DNA from: Clostridia bacterium
GTDB taxonomy: Bacteria > Bacillota > Clostridia > Christensenellales > UBA1242
NCBI GenBank assembly: GCA_017616705.1
Contig: JAFZXQ010000070.1
Span: 1-7,829, forward strand
Direction of reading: 5' to 3'
DNA: 7,829 bases
Below, piece after piece: positions 1-5,454 of this stretch (positions within the stretch are counted from its first letter, which is position 1; every line of letters begins with the position of its first letter). The translations under genes were made by a program, and so were the position numbers. The notes beneath the pieces were generated by a model, which worked only from the letters and a program-made list of their open reading frames with translations, did no database searches and was not told where the DNA came from.

Positions 1-690
1 ATCACCAACTAAAGCGTATCCTAAGTATGCCATGTGCGCTCTAATTTGGTGGGTTTTTCCATTATGAAGTTTAACTTGAACTAGCGTTAAATCTCCGATA
101 TGTTTTATTGGCGTTATGTCGGTTATTATTTCTTGCGACCCCTTTACTTTATTTTTTGAAACATAACTTATTGCATTTTTTGCGTCTTTAAATAAATATG
201 CCTTATCAATTAAATGTTTAGTAAAGTTTCCATATACCCATGCAAGATATTCCTTTTCAACCAAACCATTTTTCATGGCATCATGAATAAGTCCGCTCGC
301 CTCTTTATTTTTTGAAAATATAACTAACCCTGAAGTGTTTCTATCAAGCCTATGTTCTGCCTGATAGTTTTTGTTTATTTTTTGAACAGCGCTTTCAAGG
401 CTACCTTCGCCTACGGTTAAAAGACCACTAGGTTTATTATAAACGATAATATTATCATCTTCATAAACAACTTCAAAGTTAGCTCTATTCTCTTTGCCTT
501 GATAATAAACTTCAACGATATCGCCTGGTTTTAAATCCTGATTGGTGCTAGTTCGCTTACCATTAACTTTAACGTCTTTCTGGCGCAATATTTTCATAAT
601 ATCGCCATAAGGAAGTTCTTCAAGTTTACTTTCAAGCAACTTTAAAAGCTTTATTCTTTCTCTTATTGTAAATTTTAGATAATTTGTCAT
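1..690 (-). CDS. RluA-family pseudouridine synthase with S4 domain (C-terminus cut off by window edge)
   Basis: This enzyme converts specific uridines to pseudouridine in RNA, most likely 23S rRNA, in the cytoplasm. Translating from the ATG at 690 gives an open frame of 230 codons that runs off the left edge. Residues 1-60 look like an S4 RNA-binding domain (ILRQKDVKVNGKRT, then LKPGDIVEVYY). The catalytic motif HRLDRNTSGL is at about 113-122, with D116 the expected nucleophile. KTHQIRAHMAYLG near the edge is the second conserved family block. About 50-70 C-terminal residues should lie outside the window. The start overlaps the 3' end of feoB by 59 bases in another frame; the next ATG (codon 32) would cut into the S4 domain, so 690 is preferred despite a weak ribosome binding site (GAGA about 8 bases upstream). 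This suggests translational coupling to feoB. The RluA/RluC/RluD subtype and target uridine cannot be decided from the sequence. Confidence 0.9.
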   Translation of the reverse strand, partial: MTNYLKFTIRERIKLLKLLESKLEELPYGDIMKILRQKDVKVNGKRTSTNQDLKPGDIVEVYYQGKENRANFEVVYEDDNIIVYNKPSGLLTVGEGSLESAVQKINKNYQAEHRLDRNTSGLVIFSKNKEASGLIHDAMKNGLVEKEYLAWVYGNFTKHLIDKAYLFKDAKNAISYVSKNKVKGSQEIITDITPIKHIGDLTLVQVKLHNGKTHQIRAHMAYLGYALVGD

Positions 691-2227
691 AATTTTTATC
701 TCGCGTTAATTTTACCATAAAAATGGCCATTATTGCAAACGTTAAAGCAATAGCAATCAAACTTCCCATTGCGCCTAAACCAAAACTTGCTAACTTATAA
801 GTTAAAAATGAGACAGAATATGCGATAATTAATTGAATTGCAAAACTAGTTAAAGCGGTTTTTAACCCAAACTCTTTTCTCATTGCCCCAAATGCGCTAA
901 CACATGTTGGATATAACAAAACAAAAACTAAGAAAGCGATTGCACTTGCCGCCGTAAAATGCGCTGGTGAAATCGAATTAAACAAACTTGAACTAAGCAA
1001 TCCAATGCTAGTAACCCCATTTGAAAGAATTAGTGATGCAACAATCATCTCTTTAGCAAACAAGCCAGTAATAAGCGCAACGATAATACTAGCAAGGCCA
1101 AAACCAAGCGGCGCAAATATTGGTGACAAAACCGAACCAATAACATTTAAAATAATCTTATCACTATCTGGTTCAAAACTTAAGCTAAACGTAAAGTTTG
1201 AAATAAACCAAACAATAACGCTCATAACTAAAATTATTGAACCAATCCTAATGATAAAATCTCTAACTGATCTAATGGCATCTTGTAAAATTTTTCTTAT
1301 TCTAGGAAATCTTAATTTTGGCATTTCCATAATAAAAGTTGATTCAGTTTTTGTTTTGCTAATCTTCTTTAAAATGATAGCTATAATTAAACCAACTAAA
1401 ACACCAATTAAATATAAGCCAAAAATAACTAAAACTTTTTGCCCAGCAAAAAACGCTGAACAGATACAAGCATAAATTGGCAACTTAGCGCTACATGAAA
1501 AATTGGGCAAAACCAAAGCCGTTCTCTTTCTTATTTTTTCATCAGCAATATTTCGAGTTGTAAAGATTGCGCTAGTTGTGCAACCAAAGCCCATCATAAT
1601 ATTAAAAACACTTCTTCCACTTAATCCAAACTTTTGAAAAAATTCATCAAACATAAAAGCAAAACGAGATAAAATTCCAACATCATCTAAAAGGTTTATA
1701 AAGAAAAATAAAAGTGCTATTTGTGGCAAAAATGACAAAATTGAAACAACACCACCAAACAAACCATCATAAACAAAACTAACAATTGGGTTGCTCGTTT
1801 GGAATTTTAAATTAGGAAAAATTAGGTTAACTATCCTTTCAAAAGCGCTCCCTAAAAATGATGAAAGATAATGGCCAAAGCTCCCAAAGGTTAAAATAAA
1901 AATTAAAGAAAAAATTGCAAAAAACGCAATTAATGTAAAGATTTTATTACAAAATAACTTATTTAGCCTATTATTTGCGCTTTTTTGATTATAATTACAG
2001 ACATTTAAAATCTTTATAATTTTATCATATTTTTCTTTTGCATTTTCTTTAAAGTCTTCTTCATTTATACTATTTAATATTTTATTAGATTCTTTTTCTA
2101 CCCTAGTTTCATTACAATTTTTGCATAAAAAAGTACTGCAATTTTTACAATAATAAACCGATTCAACTTTATATGGAAAATCACCAGAAGTTGATTCATC
2201 TTTAAAATTTGAAATATAATTTAACAA
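632..2227 (-). CDS. feoB: FeoB ferrous iron transporter, C-terminal part (membrane domain) downstream of a frameshift
   Basis: This part of FeoB forms the inner-membrane Fe(II) permease. The 2227 boundary is only a nominal TTG codon; the frame is open up to 2308 and clearly continues FeoB (VSERLSKELNIKVYNIDARTKNG is the end of the G domain). In ORF numbering, residues 27-38 hold a C-x2-C-x4-C-x2-C motif absent from textbook FeoB, followed by the helical linker around ENAKEKYDKII (62-71). Many hydrophobic segments follow. The gate block SFLPQIALLFFF is at 165-176 and GLSGRS at 201-206. GFGCTTSA at 213-220 replaces the usual GFGCNVPA, and SCSAKLPIY is the second gate-like block. FeoA lies upstream and the pseudouridine synthase gene overlaps the 3' end. 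Joined to the G domain the protein would be about 680 residues, normal for FeoB. Whether this half is translated alone is doubtful, because no good ribosome binding site precedes it. Confidence 0.88.
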   Translation of the reverse strand: MLNYISNFKDESTSGDFPYKVESVYYCKNCSTFLCKNCNETRVEKESNKILNSINEEDFKENAKEKYDKIIKILNVCNYNQKSANNRLNKLFCNKIFTLIAFFAIFSLIFILTFGSFGHYLSSFLGSAFERIVNLIFPNLKFQTSNPIVSFVYDGLFGGVVSILSFLPQIALLFFFINLLDDVGILSRFAFMFDEFFQKFGLSGRSVFNIMMGFGCTTSAIFTTRNIADEKIRKRTALVLPNFSCSAKLPIYACICSAFFAGQKVLVIFGLYLIGVLVGLIIAIILKKISKTKTESTFIMEMPKLRFPRIRKILQDAIRSVRDFIIRIGSIILVMSVIVWFISNFTFSLSFEPDSDKIILNVIGSVLSPIFAPLGFGLASIIVALITGLFAKEMIVASLILSNGVTSIGLLSSSLFNSISPAHFTAASAIAFLVFVLLYPTCVSAFGAMRKEFGLKTALTSFAIQLIIAYSVSFLTYKLASFGLGAMGSLIAIALTFAIMAIFMVKLTRDKNYDKLSKIYNKRKNKAFKVA

Positions 2228-2301
2228 TTCAGCGCAACCATTTTTTGTTCGCGCGTCAATGTTATAAACTTTAATATTAAGTTCTTTTGAAAGCCTTTCG
2301 C

Positions 2302-2673
2302 TTACCGGTTAATGTTATCAACTTCTTTTGCCATATTTATTGCTAAGGCAATGTTTTTAAAACCATTTTCAATTAAGCTAAGAGTTAAATATAAGTTCCT
2401 TTTTAGGTTATTTGCGTCACAAATATTTACAATTAATTTATCTTTATTTTTAAGCAAAAAATCAACACTTATTTTTTCTTCTGGTGAAAAACAATCAAGC
2501 GAATAGATGCCTGGTAAGTCATATAAAACATGATCAGTTTGCTCTATTTTTCGCGCCTTAATTTCAACTGTAACGCCATGCCAATTTGATGCCTTTTCAC
2601 TTGCGCCGGTTAGAGTGTTATATAGCGTTGTTTTACCGGTGTTTGGGTTACCTACTAAAATAACCCTACCCAT
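2302..2673 (-). CDS. feoB: FeoB N-terminal G domain, ended early by a frameshift
   Basis: This is the cytoplasmic GTPase domain that drives or gates FeoB iron transport. The ATG at 2673 overlaps the end of feoA by 8 bases and is preceded by a GAGG ribosome binding site within feoA. G1 is GNPNTGKT (residues 8-15). The G2 threonine T35 lies in NWHGVTVE, where families usually have NWPGVTVE. G3 is DLPG (52-55), followed by SPEEKISVDFL and DANNLKRNLYLTL, both typical of FeoB. The G4 position reads NMAK (113-116), whereas FeoB normally has NxxD, so the base-specifying aspartate is missing. The frame stops seven codons later at 2302-2304, while the expected continuation is in the neighbouring frame from 2305 downward. 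A single missing base would explain it, for example GG where an intact gene had GGG in the run near 2303-2308. Either a pseudogene or a sequencing/assembly error is possible. Confidence 0.87.
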   Translation of the reverse strand: MGRVILVGNPNTGKTTLYNTLTGASEKASNWHGVTVEIKARKIEQTDHVLYDLPGIYSLDCFSPEEKISVDFLLKNKDKLIVNICDANNLKRNLYLTLSLIENGFKNIALAINMAKEVDNINR

Positions 2674-2890
2674 TTGTTACCTCAATTTTATCACAAACGT
2701 TTTTACTTAGCGCAACCAAATCTCCGCCAATATCAACCAAATAAACCTTTTTCTTTGGAGAAACGGCATAAACCGAAACTGCTGAATTTTCGCAGAACCC
2801 TAGTTCAACTATTCTTTTTAAAACCTTTCCATGAAGATCAACTCTTGAAATTTTTGCAACCTTATTCAACTTAATATCTGATAAAATCAT
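2666..2890 (-). CDS. feoA: FeoA, small SH3-like accessory protein of ferrous iron uptake
   Basis: FeoA is a small cytoplasmic protein that works with FeoB in Fe(II) import, probably by binding its G domain or membrane core. The 74-residue product has the FeoA layout: an N-terminal MILSDIKLNKVAKISRVD, the family core GKVLKRIVELGFCENSAVSVYAVSP, and a terminal DLVALSKNVCDKIEV segment corresponding to the usual 'iALr...A..I.V' end. It starts at the ATG at 2890 and ends inside the first codons of feoB (8-base overlap), so the two are translationally coupled. No convincing promoter, Fur box or strong ribosome binding site is visible in the 82 bases between it and nrdR. The length is normal for the family. 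Confidence 0.9.
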   Translation of the reverse strand: MILSDIKLNKVAKISRVDLHGKVLKRIVELGFCENSAVSVYAVSPKKKVYLVDIGGDLVALSKNVCDKIEVTNG

Positions 2891-2944
2891 ATTATAATTT
2901 ATGCAATCTAATATAATTTTTATGAGTTAAAGCTAATAATTTTT

Positions 2945-2972
2945 TATTAAAAAACGGGCCTTGCCCGTTTCA
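2945..2972 (-). terminator. Rho-independent terminator of nrdR
   Basis: Perfect 8-bp stem AAACGGGC (2952-2959) / GCCCGTTT (2963-2970) with a 3-base loop. Read on the minus strand it is followed by a T-run (complement of 2946-2951). It sits directly after the nrdR stop codon and separates nrdR from feoAB. Confidence 0.85.
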
Positions 2973-3440
2973 TTATTTCTTATTTTTTAACCTATCTTCA
3001 AACTCGTTTATAAATTCATAGAAAGTTGAAATATCTTTAAATTGTTTATAAACAGAAGCAAACCTAATGTAAGCAACTTCATCAAGGTTTTTAAGCCCCT
3101 CACAAACCATCTCGCCAATAACTTTTGAAGAAACTTCTTCTTGCAAAAGGTTTTGAATTTTCTTTTCAATTTCGTTAACAAGATTATCAATATCTTTCAT
3201 GGCAACAGGCCTTTTTTCGCAGGCCTTCATTATTCCGGTTTTAATCTTATTGGGATTAAACGCTTGACGTTCGCCATTAGATTTTACTACCATAACCGGC
3301 GTCATTTCAACAGTTTCAAAAGTTGAAAATCTTTTTCCACAGCAAGAGCATTCCCTTCTTCTTTTAATTGAGTTTGTTTCTTCAACCGCTCTGCTATCAA
3401 TAACCTTGCTATCTTCGCAACCGCAATAAATACACTTCAT
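2973..3440 (-). CDS. nrdR: NrdR transcriptional repressor of ribonucleotide reductase genes
   Basis: NrdR senses the ATP/dATP balance and represses nrd operons by binding paired NrdR boxes. The 155-residue product has the normal length. The N-terminal zinc ribbon uses C3, C6, C31 and C34 (CIYC ... CSCC; C8 and C33 are extra cysteines), with the conserved VIDSR and RRREC between the pairs. An ATP-cone domain follows from about residue 48 (MVVKSNGERQAFNPNKI) to about 140, including VAYIRFASVYKQF. The ATG at 3440 has an AAGGA site (3449-3453) eight bases upstream. It lies downstream of ylmC in the same direction and ends in a strong terminator. In many Clostridia nrdR follows the spoIIGA-sigE-sigG-ylmC block, as it does here apart from the flipped sigG. 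No clean NrdR box is visible in front of it. Confidence 0.96.
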   Translation of the reverse strand: MKCIYCGCEDSKVIDSRAVEETNSIKRRRECSCCGKRFSTFETVEMTPVMVVKSNGERQAFNPNKIKTGIMKACEKRPVAMKDIDNLVNEIEKKIQNLLQEEVSSKVIGEMVCEGLKNLDEVAYIRFASVYKQFKDISTFYEFINEFEDRLKNKK

Positions 3441-3459
3441 ATTATTTTTCCTTATGTTT

Positions 3460-3488
3460 ATATTATCACAATACTAGGCTATTTGCAA
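3460..3488 (-). promoter_or_regulatory. Possible SigA promoter for nrdR
   Basis: On the minus strand, TTGCAA (3483-3488) and TAATAT (3460-3465) are separated by exactly 17 bases; each matches the consensus at 4 of 6 positions. It lies in the 48-base gap between ylmC and nrdR. The predicted start would leave only a very short leader containing the ribosome binding site, so this is tentative. Read-through from the ylmC promoter is an alternative. Confidence 0.35.
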
Positions 3489-3827
3489 CTATTTTAGTGG
3501 CTTTGTTGGTCTCCTAAACCTAATATAACTGATTTCGGCGTTTTCAGCCCGATTTTCGCCGTTTTTTATTAAAGCTGGATCATAGGTTATGCTGTCATTT
3601 GGTGCTAGTGTTACTAACAATACGTCATCACCTATTTTTGTTATTTTGTTCATTGGAATAAAAATATCATCTTTCTTTCTAAAAAGTTTTGACTGACCAG
3701 GAACGGTTAGCCCTAAAACAACGCTTGATTCTTTATCAAAAACAATATCAATGGCCCGCCCCAGGCGCTTGCCATCATAAATATTGATTATTTCCCTGCT
3801 TCTTAAATCATTAAAAGTTATTTCCAT
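3489..3827 (-). CDS. ylmC: YlmC/YmxH-family PRC-barrel sporulation-associated protein
   Basis: This is a small PRC-barrel-like protein of the YlmC/YmxH family, common next to sigG in spore formers; its biochemical role is not established. The 112-residue product starts MEITFNDLRSREIINIYDGK, then KRLGRAIDIVFD, with a second strand set LGLTVPGQSKLF and IFIPMNKITKIGDDVLLV, the family pattern. The frame is open 21 codons further upstream, but those codons lie over the promoter region and do not resemble the family, so the ATG at 3827 is preferred. Its ribosome binding site is weak (AAGA-like). The family core ends near residue 80; the final 30 residues, charged and with a basic tail (RFRRPTKPLK), are an extension. 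It is transcribed away from sigG and towards nrdR. Confidence 0.85.
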   Translation of the reverse strand: MEITFNDLRSREIINIYDGKRLGRAIDIVFDKESSVVLGLTVPGQSKLFRKKDDIFIPMNKITKIGDDVLLVTLAPNDSITYDPALIKNGENRAENAEISYIRFRRPTKPLK

Positions 3828-3861
3828 AAATCTTATTAATATTTTATTCTCAACTAGCCAA

Positions 3862-3890
3862 ATTAGACTAGTGAATAAAAGTTTTTTCAA
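3862..3890 (-). promoter_or_regulatory. Predicted SigA promoter for ylmC(-nrdR)
   Basis: On the minus strand: TTGAAA (3885-3890, 5/6), a 17-base spacer, and TCTAAT (3862-3867, 5/6), followed by about 35 bases to the ylmC ATG. This is the best vegetative-type promoter in the window. It overlaps the predicted sigG promoter on the other strand. An inverted repeat ACTAG/CTAGT (3853-3857, 3868-3872) flanks its -10 element. Confidence 0.6.
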
Positions 3891-3902
3891 ATGGAGATAT
3901 TA
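3872..3902 (+). promoter_or_regulatory. Predicted SigF/SigG forespore promoter of sigG
   Basis: The -35 TGAATA (3872-3877) matches the SigG-type consensus. After 18 bases comes GATATTA (3896-3902), one base from the SigG -10 pattern CATAnTA. The same region read as GGAGATATT (3893-3901) fully matches the SigF -10 pattern GGnnAnAnT. In Bacillus sigG is switched on by SigF and then autoregulated by SigG, so a dual-class promoter at this spot is expected. The predicted start leaves a very short leader that carries the ribosome binding site at 3907-3914. Confidence 0.6.
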
Positions 3903-3906
3903 TTTT

Positions 3907-3914
3907 AAGGAGGT
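3907..3914 (+). promoter_or_regulatory. Strong ribosome binding site that fixes the TTG start of sigG
   Basis: AAGGAGGT lies seven bases before the TTG at 3921. No ATG is suitably placed: the first in-frame ATG (codon 6) is nine bases before the conserved family motif ICGxxT and too far from this site. Confidence 0.85.
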
Positions 3915-3920
3915 AAGGAT

Positions 3921-4691
3921 TTGGCTAATATTGTTATGATTTGTGGCATTAACACTGCCACATTGCCAAAGTGTTCAACAAAAGAAGTTGATGAACTTTT
4001 AGTTAGATTAAAAAATGGTGATGGTTCCGCAAGAGAAAAACTTATTAACTTAAATATGCGTCTTGTTCTTTCAATCGTTCAAAGGTTTACGATCAATAAA
4101 TCTAATGCTGATGACGTCTTTCAAGTTGGAATGATTGGGTTAATTAAGGCAATTGATAACTTTAACGTTAACCTTGGTGTTAAATTTTCAACTTACGCCG
4201 TTCCTATGATTATCGGCGAAATTAGAAGGTTTATTAGAGATAATAGCGCGCTTAAGGTAACAAGAAGTCTTCGCGACGTTGCTTACCTTGCCCTTCAGGC
4301 TAGAGAAAAACTAGGAAAAGATAGTCTAGAAGAACCAAAAGTTGAAGAAATTGCTAAAGAGATTAACCTTCCTATTTATGACGTTGTTATGGCACTAGAA
4401 TCAATAACTGAGCCCGTTAGCATTTTTGATCCCGTTTACCACGATGATGACGAATCACAACTTGTTATGGATCAAATCAAAGACAAATCAAGTGAAGACG
4501 GACTCGTTGAAAAATTTTTATTAAATGAGGCCATTGATAGAATTGATGAACGTGAACGCGAAATATTGTTTATGAGATATTATGCCGGAAAAACACAAAT
4601 GGAGATTTCAACAGAGATTGGAATAAGCCAAGCACAAGTATCAAGGCTTGAAAAAAGTGCGATATCTCAAATTAGAAACATCACAACTTAA
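3921..4691 (+). CDS. sigG: RNA polymerase sigma-G factor, late forespore
   Basis: Directs RNA polymerase to forespore-specific promoters after engulfment. The 256-residue product (about 260 in Bacillus subtilis) starts at TTG with an excellent ribosome binding site. The N-terminal MICGINTATLP is the SigG signature (ICGVDTSKLP in Bacillus). Region 2 covers about 45-115 (LRLVLSIVQRF, DDVFQVGMIGLIKAIDNF, FSTYAVPMIIGEIRRFIRD). Region 3 covers about 118-180 (SLRDVAYLALQ ... EIAKEINLPIYDVVMAL). Region 4 is at about 200-253, with the helix-turn-helix TQMEISTEIGISQAQVSRLEKSAI. It is the only gene on the plus strand, convergent with sigE and divergent from ylmC. The usual order has it in the same direction as sigE, so it appears inverted in place. 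SigF is the closest alternative, but the ICG motif and the neighbours favour SigG. Confidence 0.95.
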   Translation: MANIVMICGINTATLPKCSTKEVDELLVRLKNGDGSAREKLINLNMRLVLSIVQRFTINKSNADDVFQVGMIGLIKAIDNFNVNLGVKFSTYAVPMIIGEIRRFIRDNSALKVTRSLRDVAYLALQAREKLGKDSLEEPKVEEIAKEINLPIYDVVMALESITEPVSIFDPVYHDDDESQLVMDQIKDKSSEDGLVEKFLLNEAIDRIDEREREILFMRYYAGKTQMEISTEIGISQAQVSRLEKSAISQIRNITT

Positions 4692-4709
4692 TTTAACTTA
4701 AAGTTAACG

Positions 4710-4736
4710 CCACCAGCAGTTGCTGGTGGTTTTTTA
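4710..4736 (+). terminator. Rho-independent terminator of sigG
   Basis: CCACCAGC (4710-4717) / GCTGGTGG (4722-4729) with an AGTT loop, followed by TTTTTT (4730-4735) on the plus strand. It occupies the 42-base gap between the convergent sigG and sigE and touches the sigE stop codon. On the minus strand there is no T-run after the stem, so termination of sigE transcripts here should be weaker. Confidence 0.85.
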
Positions 4737-5453
4737 TGCTAATTTTAACATTTCATTTTTAAGCCTAAATAAGATTTTCTTTTCAAGCCTTGAAATATAA
4801 CTTTGACTAATCCCAAGCGAATCAGCAACTTCTTTTTGGGTCATGTCACTTTCTCGGTTTAAGCCATATCTTAATTTCATAATTAAAAGTTCCCTATCAT
4901 TAAGCTCACTTAAAACTTTTTTAAGCATTTGCTTTTCAATGTCTTTATCATAATCTTTGCTGACTTCATCACCATCAGTCCCCAAACAATCAACAAGTTT
5001 AAGTTCGTTTCCATCACTATCAGAATTTAAGGGGTCATCAAAAGAAACTTCCCTTTTAGTTTTACTAGCCTTTCTTAAAAACATTAAAATTTCATTTTCA
5101 ATGCAGCGGCTTGCGTAAGTTGCCATCTTTATTTGTTTTTCGCCATTAAAAGTTCCAACTGCTTTAATTAGCCCAACCGTTCCAACGCTAACCAAATCTT
5201 CCATGTTTGCGCCCGTATTAGTAAACTTTTGAGCAGTATAAACAACAAGCCTCAGGTTATGCTCAATAAGCTCGTTTTTAGCGCTTTCCTTTTGGCTATC
5301 ATCTCCGTCATTTAGCGTTTTAACTAATTCACTTTCTTCGCTAGAAGATAATTTATCTGGCAAAATATTACCAGCAGTATTAATAAAATAAAGGTTATCT
5401 TCTAAAAAACCTAGTTTTATTAACCTGATAATTTTCTTAAAAAACTTAATCAT
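4734..5453 (-). CDS. sigE: RNA polymerase sigma-E factor (pro-SigE), early mother cell
   Basis: Made as inactive membrane-attached pro-SigE; cleavage by SpoIIGA releases the factor that runs the early mother-cell programme. The 239-residue length equals that of the Bacillus protein. Residues 1-24 form a basic, hydrophobic pro-sequence (MIKFFKKIIRLIKLGFLEDN), followed by LYFIN at 21-25, where the Bacillus protein has the YYIG processing region. Region 2 is at about 65-135 (NLRLVVYTAQKF, NMEDLVSVGTVGLIKAV, ATYASRCIENEILMFLRK), and EVSFDDPLN with DGNEL follows. Region 4 near the C-terminus contains the helix-turn-helix TQKEVADSLGISQSYISRLEKKIL. The ATG is one base after the spoIIGA stop codon, with AGGAGG (5459-5464) inside the last spoIIGA codons, so the two are tightly coupled. 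The close match to SigE motifs and the spoIIGA partner make SigK unlikely. Confidence 0.96.
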   Translation of the reverse strand: MIKFFKKIIRLIKLGFLEDNLYFINTAGNILPDKLSSSEESELVKTLNDGDDSQKESAKNELIEHNLRLVVYTAQKFTNTGANMEDLVSVGTVGLIKAVGTFNGEKQIKMATYASRCIENEILMFLRKASKTKREVSFDDPLNSDSDGNELKLVDCLGTDGDEVSKDYDKDIEKQMLKKVLSELNDRELLIMKLRYGLNRESDMTQKEVADSLGISQSYISRLEKKILFRLKNEMLKLA

Positions 5454-5454
5454 T

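Larger units (their letters stand above)
632..2673 (-). pseudogene. feoB: feoB taken as a whole: single gene broken by a one-base frameshift near 2302-2308
   Basis: Both halves are collinear parts of one FeoB and together have normal length and domain order: G domain, helical linker, polytopic membrane domain. The two frames are both open only over about six bases (aac cgg in the first frame, ccg gta in the second), because each is bounded by a TAA at that point. The break is therefore located very precisely. No other stop or frameshift is seen in the remaining 1.9 kb, and the gate blocks are still present, so the lesion is either very recent or not real. Confidence 0.7.

Noticed and set aside
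1005..1475. Plus-strand open frame of 156 codons inside feoB, and similar plus-strand frames at 2312-2506, 2674-2874, 3141-3326, 6041-6253 and 6933-7187
   Set aside because: All lie opposite well-supported genes, lack ribosome binding sites and resemble no family; they are shadows of the real coding strand.
2296..2312. Programmed -1 ribosomal frameshift joining the two feoB frames
   Set aside because: A -1 shift is the right direction, but the bases before the break (c att aac cgg) do not form an X XXY YYZ slippery heptamer, and no clear downstream pseudoknot is seen.
2891..2945. Fur-like or other operator upstream of feoA (repeated AAATTATA on the minus strand)
   Set aside because: Two copies of an AT-only octamer in AT-rich DNA are not significant, and there is no 19-base Fur-type palindrome or convincing promoter.
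3465..3480. NrdR box in front of nrdR (CTAGTATTGTG on the minus strand)
   Set aside because: It resembles the core of the consensus but is one base short and poorly symmetric; NrdR boxes usually occur as a spaced pair in front of nrd operons.
3828..3890. Longer YlmC starting at 3890 (133 residues)
   Set aside because: The extra 21 residues do not look like the family start, would begin upstream of the best promoter's transcription start, and lie over the sigG/ylmC promoter region.
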